From contig NZ_QPKJ02000006.1 of the NCBI RefSeq assembly GCF_003344625.1, positions 1-64,000 on the forward strand: DNA of 64,000 nt, in the 5' to 3' direction. This document shows, in pieces, positions 1-8,759 of the stretch. Every line of letters starts with the position of its first letter. Within the stretch, counting starts at the first letter, position 1. Below the pieces are notes generated by a model. It saw nothing but the letters and a program-made list of their open reading frames with translations, searched no databases and was not told the DNA's origin. The position numbers were made by a program, and so were the translations under genes. This DNA is from Solirubrobacter deserti. Its GTDB lineage: Bacteria; Actinomycetota; Thermoleophilia; Solirubrobacterales; Solirubrobacteraceae.

Positions 1-47
1 AACGCCGCAGCCCACGTTCCGGCTTCCGGCTCCCCGCCTCGAGGCAC

Positions 48-59
48 AGGCGAAAGTGG
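48..59 (+). repeat. 12-bp dispersed motif AGGCGAAAGTGG, copy 1
   Basis: AGGCGAAAGTGG occurs here, at 751-762 on the same strand, and at 1144-1155 in the opposite orientation. Copies 1 and 2 also share surrounding bases (GAGGCA before, GTC/TCCGACG after), so the similarity extends beyond the 12-mer. Nothing else is seen in 1-178. It may be the trace of an old duplication around the NTF2-like genes; function unknown. Confidence 0.4.
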
Positions 60-178
60 TGTTTGTCGACGATTCCATCTCTTTGAGCTGGAGAGTCGCC
101 CGCCGGATCCGCGCCCGCTATCGGACGGAAGCGATCGTGCGGGACGAACGGCCGGACACGCGCCGCCGCCAGCCGTCG

Positions 179-538
179 TCAGCGTGGCGTCTGCTGATGG
201 AAGACCAGCTTCCACTCGTCGTCCCGGAGCACGTACACGCTACTCATCAGGGCCGAGTATTCCTGTTCGTCCCGCCGAGCCACGACGCCGTAGGTCACTA
301 GCGCGGTGTCCTCCGTGGGTTGGAACGATCGAAGGTCTTCTAATTCAAACGAGGACCAGGGAGGCCCGGACATCGACTTCAAGATCGCCGCACGCTCCCT
401 CAGCACGAGTCCCCCCGGCAAGAGCATGACCACCTCGCGATCAAGGACTCGCTCATAGAACGTCCGCGCGGCCTCTCCGCCCGTGGACAGCGCTTTCCAG
501 CCCTGTTCCTCAAGGGCACTCACCTGACTGTCGGACAT
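179..538 (-). CDS. NTF2-like (SnoaL/DUF4440-type) protein
   Basis: A 119-residue protein with the pattern of small NTF2-fold proteins: an N-terminal helix (EEQGWKALSTGGEAARTFYE), a central strand pair (VVMLLPGGLVLRERAAIL) and a C-terminal strand motif (EWKLVFHQQTP) typical of DUF4440/SnoaL-like domains. The family covers enzymes and ligand binders, so no reaction can be assigned. The open frame extends upstream to 715, but the ATG at 538 is preferred because GAAGGAGAT lies just upstream as a ribosome binding site and the fold begins there. No signal peptide, so cytoplasmic. It stands alone; the nearest neighbour is a decayed gene of similar type. Confidence 0.7.
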   Translation of the reverse strand: MSDSQVSALEEQGWKALSTGGEAARTFYERVLDREVVMLLPGGLVLRERAAILKSMSGPPWSSFELEDLRSFQPTEDTALVTYGVVARRDEQEYSALMSSVYVLRDDEWKLVFHQQTPR

Positions 539-750
539 CGGGATCTCCTTCGGTGCACTAGCGGCCACCAGGTCGCATTCCCCGGTCGTCAGACGAGCGA
601 ACATCGCGGCACTGCTCATGCGCGCAGTGAACCGCTCCCTCCGGTTCACACAGCAATCGGCACACGGCTGGCGCCGACCCTCATGAAGGGCGAACTTGGC
701 AGCGTGCCCGCCCACCGGTTCGTCGCGCCCGCGCTATCGCAACGAGGCAG

Positions 751-762
751 AGGCGAAAGTGG
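751..762 (+). repeat. 12-bp dispersed motif, copy 2
   Basis: Second direct copy of AGGCGAAAGTGG, followed by CGTTCTCCGACGG, which resembles the flank of copy 1. It lies in non-coding sequence downstream of the pseudogene at 785-1094. Confidence 0.4.
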
Positions 763-784
763 CGTTCTCCGACGGAACGAGCGT

Positions 785-1094
785 TTACGAGTGTGTGCCC
801 GTGACATCCCAGTCGCCGTCGATGCGGAGCATCACGGCAGGATCAGGGTTGGCCGAGACTTCACCTCCGCGGCGTCTCCGCTGACCCGTACCCGCGTCAC
901 CTCAGCCTCGCGGAACTCCTCCCGCTCGCTCCTCGAGCGCCCTGCGCCCGACTCAGCGTCTTGCTCGAGCATCCGCACGCAGTTCTCAGTGCGGAAGGCC
1001 CGAGGATCGATACGAGCTCTTGAAGGTCCTCGACGAGCGGCAACATCCACGCGAAGGCCTCCCGCGCCCACGAAACTCCTCGGAGCGAGGGCAC
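785..1094 (-). pseudogene. Decayed small gene with NTF2-like C-terminus
   Basis: Three reading frames on the minus strand join into one plausible protein tail. The first frame gives AREAFAWMLPLVEDLQELVSILG, read upstream of about 1005. The second gives NCVRMLEQDAE then EVTRVRVSGDAAEV. The third gives DPAVMLRIDGDWDVTGTHS and a TAA at 787-785. The end pattern (VTRVRV.GD then RIDGDWDVTG) is what NTF2-like lipoprotein or enzyme tails look like. At least two frameshifts separate the pieces, hence pseudogene. The N-terminal part is not recognisable. It could instead be chance similarity in GC-rich DNA. Confidence 0.35.
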
Positions 1095-1143
1095 TGACCC
1101 AGTCTCCCCATTCCCGACGGACGCGCGCCTTTCGACGATTGCG

Positions 1144-1155
1144 CCACTTTCGCCT
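1144..1155 (-). repeat. 12-bp dispersed motif, inverted copy 3
   Basis: CCACTTTCGCCT on the plus strand, the reverse complement of the motif at 48-59 and 751-762. With copy 2 it brackets the decayed gene at 785-1094 as an imperfect inverted pair. Confidence 0.4.
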
Positions 1156-1185
1156 TCGCGTGGAGGGGTAGCGAACGAACGTCAC

Positions 1186-1674
1186 CCCGGAGGCGACGGT
1201 TGAGCGTCATCCAGCCGGCACCTCACGACCGCTTCGCGTGAGTGCAGGAGCGTCGGAGCATGCCGGCGAGGAATCTCCGACCGACCGGAGCGCTCGCGCA
1301 CCGTGTTCGTGCCGCCAGCTTGGGTCTATGCCACCCGGTCCGCGCCTGAGAGCGCCGAAGGACCAGAGATGTCAGGGAGGCGCTCCCGAGGGCAGGGTCA
1401 AAAGAACGCCGCGGCGCTCAAGCGGGAGGGCCGACTTGATCTCCGGGAAGCCAAGGAGGCGCAGTGCCACGGCGCACTCCTCAGCCTCCACGCCCCACCA
1501 CAGAGCAGGCGCCGCGCCGGGAGGTGCCGACGCCGGCCGACTCCCAACGCCATTCCGTCTTCGTGCAAGCGCGCGAGCCCGTGACGTCGCGTCCGCGACC
1601 GGACACGAGTTGACAGACAGTCACACACGCGGAATAGTTGCTCGAGGGGTCGAATAGCGATCGGGGGAGAGCCC
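1186..1674. other. Non-coding stretch upstream of the GH67 gene
   Basis: About 490 bases in which no reading frame has normal codon use or recognisable protein composition; the open frames are Arg/Ser/Pro-rich shadows. The last 60 bases presumably hold the promoter of the GH67 gene, and GGGGGAG at about 1663-1669 is its ribosome binding site. No repeat or RNA is seen. Confidence 0.5.
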
Positions 1675-4600
1675 GTGCGTGTCCTGATGGTGCTGCTGCT
1701 GTTGCTGCTCGCTGCGCCGGCTTCGGCCGTGGCGCAGGAGGACACGTACAACGGGTCGCAGCTGTGGCTGCGGTACACGCCCGTGCCGGACGCGGAGCGC
1801 TACCGGGCGACGGTGTCGAACATCGTCGTGGAGAACGCGTCCGCGAATCCCGTGTACCGGCACACGGCGAACCTCAGCACCGAGGCGGGCGGGTCGGAGA
1901 AGCTGGTGCGTTCGTCGCTGGAGGCCGCGCGCGAGGAGCTCACGCGCGGGTTGTCCGGGTTGCTCGGGACGTCGATCCCGGCGGTCGAGACTGCGTCAGA
2001 GGGGTCCGTGGTGGTGGGGACGCGGGAAAGCTCGCCGTTGGTCGCGGCAGCGATTCCCGCGTCCGACCTCCTCGCGTCCGAGGGCTACGTGATCCGGTCC
2101 GTCGGCTCGCGCACGATCATCGCCGGCCGGACGGAGCTGGGCGCGCTGTACGGGACGTTCGCGTTCCTGCGGCTGATCCAGACCGCGCAGCCGATCGCGA
2201 CTCTGAACGTGACGTCCGCGCCGAAGATCAAGCACCGGCACCTCAACTACTGGGACACCGAGCGCCTGTACGCGGGCAACAACGCCAACGGCACGGGCGG
2301 CCTCAACGGCGAGAACGGCGCGCTCTTCAACTTCGCCGCCACCGGCGCCAGCGCGGCGCGCAACCTGCCCGTGATCCTCGACCGCTACCTCGTCTTCGCG
2401 CGCGCGGTGGCCTCGCTCGGCATCAACGGCATCACGATCAACAACGTCAACGCCAACAACGCCTACCTGACGAACGCGTACATCGCGCAGGAGGCCGCGC
2501 TGGCCGACGCGCTGCGCCCCTACGGCGTGCGGCTGGCCCTGTCGGTGCGCTACGACGCGCCAACCGACAACCGGTTCGCACCCGACACGCTGACCAACGC
2601 GCAGCTGGAACCGGAAGGCGCCGCCTTCCGCAGCTGGTGGACGCGCAAGGCGACCCAGCTCAAGGCCTCGATCCCCGACTTCCTCGGCTTCACGGTCAAG
2701 GCCAACTCCGAGGGCCAGCCCGGCCCGCAGGACTTCGGCGACGACCACGGCGACGGCGCGAACGGGATCGGCGCCGCGGTCGCCGATCTGGGCATGAAGG
2801 TGTTCTGGCGCACGTTCGTCTACAACGCCGACGTCGACAACGACCGGCTCAAGCGCCCGCTCCTGGAGTTCGGGCCGATCGACGACGAGCGTCGCTTCGC
2901 GAGCAACGTGTTCCTGCAGACCAAGAACGGCCCGCTGGACTTCCAGGCGCGTGAGCCCGTGCACCCGATGTTCGGGCGCATGGAGAACACCAACCAGGCG
3001 ATGGAGCTGCAGATCACGCAGGAGTACACCGGCCAGAACCGGATGCTCACCTACCTCGGCCCGATGTGGGAGGAGGTGCTGAAGACCGATACCGGCGGCG
3101 CGGGGCTGGTCGGCGCGGTCGTGGACGGGACGTCACAGGGGCACGCGGATTCGGCGCTCGTCGGCGTCGCCAACGTCGGAAACCACGAGAACATGACCGG
3201 CCACCATTTCGGGCAGGCGAACCTGTACGCGTTCGGCCGGCTCGCGTGGGACTGGACGACGGACTCGGAGACCATGGCGCGCGAGTGGGTGCGCATGACC
3301 TGGAGCCAGGACCCGGCGGTGGTGGACACGATCGTGGCCATGATGATGGGCTCCTGGGAGGCGCACGTGAGCCATCACACGCCGCTCGGCGTCGCGCACC
3401 AGTTCACCAACGACGTGCACTACGGCCCCAACCCCGGGCAGTGGTTCCAGCGCGACGACTGGAGCCCGGTCTACTACAACAAGGCCGACTCGGCCGGCCT
3501 GGGCTTCGACCGCTCGCCGACGGGCTCGAACTTCGTCGCGCAGTACCTGCCGGGACTGCGGGAGAAGTACTCGAGCATCGAGACCACGCCCGAGAACCTG
3601 CTGATGTGGTTCCACCACGTGCCGTGGGACCGGCGCATGGCGAGCGGGCGGATCTTCTGGGACGAGCTCGTCTACCGCTACCAGATGGGCGTCCAGTACG
3701 TGACCTGGATGCGCGAGACGTGGGAGACGCTGCAACCGGTGATCGGTGCGCGGCGCTGGGCCGAGGTGCGGGCCAAGCTCGCCCAGCACGAGGCGGACGC
3801 GATCACGTGGCGCGACGCGAACGTCAACTACTTCCGCGAGCACAGCGGGCGGCCGATGCCGGTGGACGGCGCGCCGCTGTCGCTGGCCGTGACGGTCGGC
3901 GGCGTCGAGCGACGCGGGTTCGACCTGTCGGCGTCCTCCTACACGGTGCCCGGGCCGATCACCGCGGTGCGGCCGCTGGACAGCGGGGCGCGGGCCGAGC
4001 TCGTGTCCCAGTCGGCCACCCAGGCCGTGGTCAAGGTGACCAAGACCGACTTCTTCGGGCCGCTGGTGAAGAACTACGTGTTCGACATCGTGCCGGACAC
4101 GTCGCTGCGGTCGCTGCGCGTGAACCGGCGCGCGTTGACGCTGAAGCCGGGCGTGCTCAGCTACAACGCCCTGATCGAGCCGGGCGCATGGCCGGCGCCC
4201 GTGATCGACGCGGTGGCGACCGACCCGGCCGCGACGGTGAGCGTGGACGGGACGCGCGTGACGGTCACCAACGGGGGCGCGTCCTCGGTCTATGTGGTCA
4301 ACGTGAACCGGGCCATCCGCGGCGGGGCGTGGTCGGTGGTGCGTCCGGACGACGCGCGCCGGCGCGTGCGCGACGACGGCGCGGTCGTGATCACGTCCCA
4401 GGCCGGAGACCTGCAGGGCGCGACCAACACGGCGCGCAACCTCGTGCTGCAGGACGTCAACGGCGACTGGGTGATGCAGTCGAAGGTCGTCTTCTCGCGG
4501 GCGCTCGCCGCCAACAACGAGCAGGGCGGGATCGTGGCCTACGCCGACGACCAGAACTACGTCAAGCTCGCCTGGGAGATGAGCTCGGTGACGCAGCCGA

Positions 4601-5283
4601 TCAACAAGCTCCGGGTCGTGTTCCTGCGCGAGCAGAACGGCACGGCGCAGACGTTCCAGGTCACGGGTGCGGACGCGCAGCGGATCGTCGGCGCGGGCGG
4701 CGCGATCTGGCTGCGGGTGGCCAAGTCGGGCTCCACCTACAAGGCGTACTACTCCTCCGACGGCGCGATCTGGAAGTACTTCGCGACCACGTCGCTGAAC
4801 GTCGAGCCGGCGCGGGCCGGGCTGCTGGCGTTCAACCGGGCCGGCACGTCGACGGATCTCGACGTCGCGTTCGAGGGGTTCCAGGTGGAGAGCGTCGGCG
4901 AGGTCGTGCCGACGCTGATCGCCGAAGCACCCGCGACGGTCGGCGGCACGGTGCCGGCGACGCTCGCGCTGACGGTCGGCTCGGCGTCGTTCCCGGCGTT
5001 CGTGCCGGGCGTCGCGGGCGAGTACACGGCCACCACGACCGCAACGGTGACCTCGAGCGCCGGCGACGCCGCGCTGAGCGTCAGCGGCGGCCACCTGGTC
5101 AACGGTGCGTTCTCGCTCGCGCAGCCACTCGGCGTGTCGCTCTCGCGAGCGGCATGGAGCGCGCCGACGTCCCGTGAGGAGGTGGGCGTCACATTCACGC
5201 AGGCGATCGGCGCCAGCGAGCCGCTGCGGACCGGGACATACTCGCGAGCGGTCACGTTCACGCTCTCGACGACGGCTCCGTAG
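1675..5283 (+). CDS. Secreted GH67 alpha-glucuronidase-like enzyme with C-terminal modules
   Basis: Predicted to remove 4-O-methyl-glucuronic acid from xylo-oligosaccharides outside the cell. The 1202-residue protein starts at a GTG after GGGGGAG and has a Sec signal peptide of about 22 residues. Residues 25-720 follow GH67: the N-terminal WLRYTPV region, the barrel with VKANSEGQPGP (Glu346, candidate acid), VVDGTSQGH (Asp484) and NHENMTGHH (Glu505) as candidate bases, then the helical WMRETWETLQP part. GH67 enzymes are about 700 residues, so 480 are extra: an Ig-like segment, a concanavalin-like module at about 880-1070 (DDQNYVKLAWE), and a 120-residue terminal domain shared with the M14 peptidase at 30469-33246. 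Exact catalytic residues are inferred. Confidence 0.88.
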   Translation: MRVLMVLLLLLLAAPASAVAQEDTYNGSQLWLRYTPVPDAERYRATVSNIVVENASANPVYRHTANLSTEAGGSEKLVRSSLEAAREELTRGLSGLLGTSIPAVETASEGSVVVGTRESSPLVAAAIPASDLLASEGYVIRSVGSRTIIAGRTELGALYGTFAFLRLIQTAQPIATLNVTSAPKIKHRHLNYWDTERLYAGNNANGTGGLNGENGALFNFAATGASAARNLPVILDRYLVFARAVASLGINGITINNVNANNAYLTNAYIAQEAALADALRPYGVRLALSVRYDAPTDNRFAPDTLTNAQLEPEGAAFRSWWTRKATQLKASIPDFLGFTVKANSEGQPGPQDFGDDHGDGANGIGAAVADLGMKVFWRTFVYNADVDNDRLKRPLLEFGPIDDERRFASNVFLQTKNGPLDFQAREPVHPMFGRMENTNQAMELQITQEYTGQNRMLTYLGPMWEEVLKTDTGGAGLVGAVVDGTSQGHADSALVGVANVGNHENMTGHHFGQANLYAFGRLAWDWTTDSETMAREWVRMTWSQDPAVVDTIVAMMMGSWEAHVSHHTPLGVAHQFTNDVHYGPNPGQWFQRDDWSPVYYNKADSAGLGFDRSPTGSNFVAQYLPGLREKYSSIETTPENLLMWFHHVPWDRRMASGRIFWDELVYRYQMGVQYVTWMRETWETLQPVIGARRWAEVRAKLAQHEADAITWRDANVNYFREHSGRPMPVDGAPLSLAVTVGGVERRGFDLSASSYTVPGPITAVRPLDSGARAELVSQSATQAVVKVTKTDFFGPLVKNYVFDIVPDTSLRSLRVNRRALTLKPGVLSYNALIEPGAWPAPVIDAVATDPAATVSVDGTRVTVTNGGASSVYVVNVNRAIRGGAWSVVRPDDARRRVRDDGAVVITSQAGDLQGATNTARNLVLQDVNGDWVMQSKVVFSRALAANNEQGGIVAYADDQNYVKLAWEMSSVTQPINKLRVVFLREQNGTAQTFQVTGADAQRIVGAGGAIWLRVAKSGSTYKAYYSSDGAIWKYFATTSLNVEPARAGLLAFNRAGTSTDLDVAFEGFQVESVGEVVPTLIAEAPATVGGTVPATLALTVGSASFPAFVPGVAGEYTATTTATVTSSAGDAALSVSGGHLVNGAFSLAQPLGVSLSRAAWSAPTSREEVGVTFTQAIGASEPLRTGTYSRAVTFTLSTTAP

Positions 5284-5299
5284 CTCGGATTCTGACCAT

Positions 5300-5331
5300 C
5301 CCGGTTCTGGCGAGCCTGCGCCAGAACGGGG
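5300..5331 (+). terminator. Hairpin after the GH67 gene
   Basis: GTTCTGGCG at 5304-5312 pairs perfectly with CGCCAGAAC at 5319-5327 across a 6-base loop. Three more C-G pairs lie outside one G-G mismatch. It begins 17 bases after the stop codon. There is no U tract, so it may be a weak or Rho-assisted terminator, or an attenuator before the next gene. Confidence 0.6.
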
Positions 5332-5377
5332 TGGTGTTAGCTTGTCGCCATCCGGACTTCTTACGGGAGGAGAACGA

Positions 5378-6325
5378 ATGGATGATGTGAATCGCCGACG
5401 GTTCCTGGGGGCCGCGATCGGCACAGGAGCGGCGGCGGCGGCCGCGGGAGCGTGGACTCCGGCGGCGCGGGCCCAGCAGGGCGGAGGCGGCGGTGGGCGG
5501 CGCAATGTGCCGAACAACCGCATCGGCATCCAGCTGTACTCGCTGCGGCGGTTGATGCCGAACAATGACCGGCAGGCGGTCCGCCGGATGTTCAACTGGC
5601 TCGGTCGCGCGGGCTACACCGAGGTCGAGATGGCCGGCTACTACGGCTTCACGGCGCAGCAGGTGCGCAACTGGGTCGACGCCGCGGGCCTGCGCGCGGT
5701 GTCCGGCCACGACGGCTTCGACCTCAACGCGCCCGACGGCCAGTGGGAAGCGGCCTACGAGAAGACGCTCGAGGGCGCCAAGACGATGGGCCAGCAGTAC
5801 ACGGGCCTCGCGTGGTTCCCCGGCCCGTACACGGCCGACTACTTCCACCACCTCGCCGAGCGGATGAACAAGGCGGCCAAGATGGCGTCCGAGGCCGGGC
5901 TGCAGTTCTTCTACCACAACCACGACTTCGAGTTCTCGAACAAGGATGAGGCGGGCAAGCCGCTCTACGACATCCTGCTCAACGAGACCGACGCGAACCT
6001 GGTCAAGTTCGAGCTCGACCTGTACTGGATCGTGGTCGGCGGCGAGAGCCCGATCGACTATCTGTCGCGCGACCCCGCCCGCTACCCGCTCTACCACGTG
6101 AAGGACAAGACGTGGAAGGACCGGCCGAACGAGCAGGACTGGGAGGACGTCGGCCCTGGCGCGATCGACTTCCCGGACATCTTCGCCGCAGGCCATCGCA
6201 ACCGGCTCGACAAGCACTTCATCATCGAGCACGACTGGCCGCTGCTCTCGCATCCGGATGACCCGGACGCCGAGTACAAGACGGCGCAGACCGGCTTGAA
6301 CTACCTGCGCGAGGTGCGCTGGTAG
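5378..6325 (+). CDS. Tat-exported sugar phosphate isomerase/epimerase-like protein
   Basis: A 315-residue TIM-barrel protein of the xylose isomerase-like (AP endonuclease 2 superfamily) type. The N-terminus carries a twin-arginine signal (NRRRFLGAA then an Ala-rich stretch and ARAQ). The barrel begins at NRIGIQLYSLRR; metal-site type motifs include FFYHNHDFEF, KFELDLYWI, YHVKDKTW and HFIIEHDW. The ATG follows GGGAGGAG by six bases. Such exported homologues are often annotated as sugar phosphate isomerases, but the real substrate is unknown; export argues for an oligosaccharide or sugar acid outside the membrane. Position after the GH67 gene suggests a shared role in glucuronoxylan use. Confidence 0.85.
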   Translation: MDDVNRRRFLGAAIGTGAAAAAAGAWTPAARAQQGGGGGGRRNVPNNRIGIQLYSLRRLMPNNDRQAVRRMFNWLGRAGYTEVEMAGYYGFTAQQVRNWVDAAGLRAVSGHDGFDLNAPDGQWEAAYEKTLEGAKTMGQQYTGLAWFPGPYTADYFHHLAERMNKAAKMASEAGLQFFYHNHDFEFSNKDEAGKPLYDILLNETDANLVKFELDLYWIVVGGESPIDYLSRDPARYPLYHVKDKTWKDRPNEQDWEDVGPGAIDFPDIFAAGHRNRLDKHFIIEHDWPLLSHPDDPDAEYKTAQTGLNYLREVRW

Positions 6326-6347
6326 GGACCTGCGGCAGAATCGGGGA

Positions 6348-6767
6348 GTGACCGAAGCCGAGCTGATCGAGCTCCTCACGGAACTCCCCGATACTGACGT
6401 CCTCACGGCCGACGAGGCCAGCGGCGCACCGGAGATCGCCTGGGGCGACACGTTCGCGACCTACACCGGCGCCAAGCAGCCGTTCGCGACGATCGTGACC
6501 AAGGACTACGGCGACTTCGACGCCGCGTCGAAGCTGAACCGGCCGGGCGTGTTCCGCCTCAACGTCGCGGTCGGCCGCGAGCGCTTCACCGAGCTGCTCG
6601 GCTACGCGCCGGGCGCGGTGCCTCCTGGGATCGACTACACCGCGTTCGACGTCGTCCTCCCCCACCCCGTCTACGCGCCGCAGGCCTTCGTGTGCGTGCT
6701 CAACCCGGGTGAGCAGGCGCGCCAGCTGATCGAGTTCGCGCACGCCCGCGCGGCCGCCCGCGGCTGA
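6348..6767 (+). CDS. DUF6194-type protein
   Basis: A 139-residue soluble protein of an actinobacterial family of unknown function (DUF6194 as I remember it). Recognisable features are the opening ELIELLTELPDTDV, the core TFATIVTKDYGDFD, GVFRLNVAVGRERF, DVVLPHPVYAPQAFVCVLNPG, and a helical end. The fold resembles luciferase-like/DUF1801 type small domains but this is a guess. The start is GTG inside GGGGAGTGACC, 22 bases after the preceding stop, so it may be cotranscribed with the isomerase. Confidence 0.7.
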   Translation: MTEAELIELLTELPDTDVLTADEASGAPEIAWGDTFATYTGAKQPFATIVTKDYGDFDAASKLNRPGVFRLNVAVGRERFTELLGYAPGAVPPGIDYTAFDVVLPHPVYAPQAFVCVLNPGEQARQLIEFAHARAAARG

Positions 6768-6843
6768 GTCGGCACGCTTTCGGCACTGATTCGTTGCACC
6801 CGCGTCTTGTTCCGCGACAGCGGAACGCGCGATCGTTCCGGGC

Positions 6844-7743
6844 ATGCCCACCAATTGGTCAGTTGAGGCCCGTATAGGACCCAAAGTGACCGTCGACCCG
6901 GTGCAGGCGCTGGCGAAGTTCGCGGCCGGGCAGTGGGGCGTCGTCTCGCGCGCCGAACTGGCGGCCTGCGGCCTGAGCGACAAGCAGGTGAAGCGAATGG
7001 TGGCGCGCGGGCACCTGCACCCCCTACACCGGGGCGTCTATGCGGTGGGCCATCGCAACGTCGTCACGGAAGGCCGCTTCCTCGCGGCCGTGAAGGCGTG
7101 CGGCCCGGAGGCGGTGTCGAGCCACCACGCGGGCTGCTGTCTGCGCGGCTGGCTCCGCTACGACGGGCGCCCGATCGACGTCACGGCGCCGACGAAGCGC
7201 ACGCGCCCGACGATCAAGACGCACCGCAGCGAGCTGGTCGAGCGAGTGATCGTCCGGCAGATCCCCACGACGCCTCCGCTGCGGACGATCATCGACCTCG
7301 CGCGCGTCGAGGAGGAGCGCACGGTCAAACGAGCACTGCGAGCCGCCCGCTTTACCGAAGCCGAGCTCCAGCTCCTCCCCCGCACCGGGCTGCTCGGCCG
7401 CATCCTCGATCTTTCCGCTGCGCCGACCGCCAGCGGCAACGAAGACGAGGTCCTCGACCTCGTCCTGAAGGCCGGCTTCACCCATCCGCTCGTCAATGCC
7501 CGATACCCGGGCAGCGGCTACATCCCGGACCTGTGGTGGCCCGAGCAGTGCCTGCTCGTCGAAGTCGACAGCCTCGAGTGGCACAGCGACCCGCTCGCCC
7601 AACGGGCCGACCTCGACCGGCAGGCGTGGCTCGAGGCCAAGGGCGAGCGTGTGCTCCGCACGACCAGGGCCCAGGTTCGACGGGACCCCGCGCGCTTCAT
7701 CGCGCGACTCCGAGCGGCCGGAGCCCCGCTGCGTGGGGCCTAA
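6844..7743 (+). CDS. AbiEi-like winged-helix protein with DUF559 nuclease-fold domain
   Basis: 299 residues. Residues 15-70 are the AbiEi-type N-terminal DNA-binding domain (GQWGVVSRAELAACGLS, then LHPLHRGVYAVGH). The C-terminal part (about 200-290) is a DUF559/Vsr-like restriction-fold domain, with GYIPDLWWPEQCLLVEVDS and HSDPLAQRADLDRQ. Asp and Glu-x-Asp of the fold are present, so nuclease activity is possible. Families named type IV antitoxin AbiEi are numerous in this order and usually have no AbiEii toxin next to them; none is here either. Its true role is unknown. It converges on the polymerase gene, overlapping by four bases. Confidence 0.8.
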   Translation: MPTNWSVEARIGPKVTVDPVQALAKFAAGQWGVVSRAELAACGLSDKQVKRMVARGHLHPLHRGVYAVGHRNVVTEGRFLAAVKACGPEAVSSHHAGCCLRGWLRYDGRPIDVTAPTKRTRPTIKTHRSELVERVIVRQIPTTPPLRTIIDLARVEEERTVKRALRAARFTEAELQLLPRTGLLGRILDLSAAPTASGNEDEVLDLVLKAGFTHPLVNARYPGSGYIPDLWWPEQCLLVEVDSLEWHSDPLAQRADLDRQAWLEAKGERVLRTTRAQVRRDPARFIARLRAAGAPLRGA

Positions 7744-8759
7744 TCCTCGGGGACCGCGCGGGCGCGGCTCGGGGCGACCCGCGGCGGCTCGTTGGGCATC
7801 TTCGGATAGACCGGCGGCCACGGGGCGTCGAGCAGGCCCGCGGCGGTGTCGCGCTCGTGCCACTCCAGCAGCGGCTCGAGCGTCTGCGGGCCGATGTCGA
7901 TCCACGGGTCGCCGTCGCGTTCCAAGCGCTCCAGCACGACCGGGATCGTGAGGTCGTCGGGGTGGATGTCGTCGAGCTCGTCCCAGCGGATCGGCGCGGA
8001 CACCTGCGCGCCCTTGCGCGCGCGGACCGACCAGGCGCCGAAGACCGTCTTGTGGGGCGCGTTCTGGTTGTAGTCGACGAAGATGCGCTCGCCGCGCTCC
8101 TCCTTCCACCAGGCGGCGGTGAGCAGGTCGGGTCGCCGGCGTTCGAGCTCGCGCGCGACCGCGACGGCGCAGGAGCGCACCTCGTAGGGCGTCCAGCGCG
8201 GCTCCAGGCGCACGTACACGTGCAGGCCCTTGCTGCCGGTGGTCTTGGCGTAGGACGCGATGCCGAGCTCGTCGAGCAGGGCGCGCAGCTCGCGCCCGGC
8301 CTCGCGCACCATCTCGAAGGTCGTGCCCGGCATCGGATCCAGGTCGAGCCGCAGCTCGTCGGAGTGCTCCTGGTCGTCGGCCATGGACGGCCACACGTGA
8401 AAGCCGAGGCAGGCGAGGTTCACCGCCCAGGCGACGTGCGCGAGGTCGGCGATCACGAGCGCGCGCGAAGGCGTGCCGTTGACGGTCTGCACGATGGTCG
8501 TCGCCAGCCACTCGGGTGCGTTGTCGGGCACGCGCTTCTGGAAGAACGACTTGCCGGACGCGCCCTGCGGGAAACGCTGCATCAGCACCGGGCGCCCGCC
8601 CATCGTGCGCAGCAGCGGGTCGCCCACGGCGGCGTAGTAGCGCACGAGATCGAGCTTGGTCTCGCCGCGCTCTTCGAACAGCACCTTGCCGGGGCTCGTG
8701 ATGCGCACCTCGCGCCCGCCGAGCTCCAGGATCTCCGCTTCATCGGCCACGATCGTCAC
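7740..8759 (-). CDS. ligD: Stand-alone LigD-type DNA polymerase/primase
   Basis: 339 residues of the archaeo-eukaryotic primase family as found in the polymerase domain of LigD, which fills or extends ends during non-homologous end joining. Family motifs visible are SPGKVLFEERGETKLDLVRYY near the N-terminus, QKRVPDNAPEW, the metal-binding LRLDLDPMPG, the KTTGSKGLHVYVRL block, and the YNQNAPHKTVFGAWSVRA block. There is no ligase or 3' phosphoesterase domain, and no ku gene nearby. It starts with GTG at 8759, whose TG also forms part of the TGA stop of the glyoxalase gene (GTGA), so the two are translationally coupled. The gene symbol refers only to the homologous domain. Confidence 0.88.
   Translation of the reverse strand: MTIVADEAEILELGGREVRITSPGKVLFEERGETKLDLVRYYAAVGDPLLRTMGGRPVLMQRFPQGASGKSFFQKRVPDNAPEWLATTIVQTVNGTPSRALVIADLAHVAWAVNLACLGFHVWPSMADDQEHSDELRLDLDPMPGTTFEMVREAGRELRALLDELGIASYAKTTGSKGLHVYVRLEPRWTPYEVRSCAVAVARELERRRPDLLTAAWWKEERGERIFVDYNQNAPHKTVFGAWSVRARKGAQVSAPIRWDELDDIHPDDLTIPVVLERLERDGDPWIDIGPQTLEPLLEWHERDTAAGLLDAPWPPVYPKMPNEPPRVAPSRARAVPED

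Noticed and set aside
1238..1657. Open frames of 90-140 codons in the gap before the GH67 gene
   Set aside because: Ser/Arg/Pro-rich composition, no ribosome binding sites, no domain pattern; treated as non-coding.
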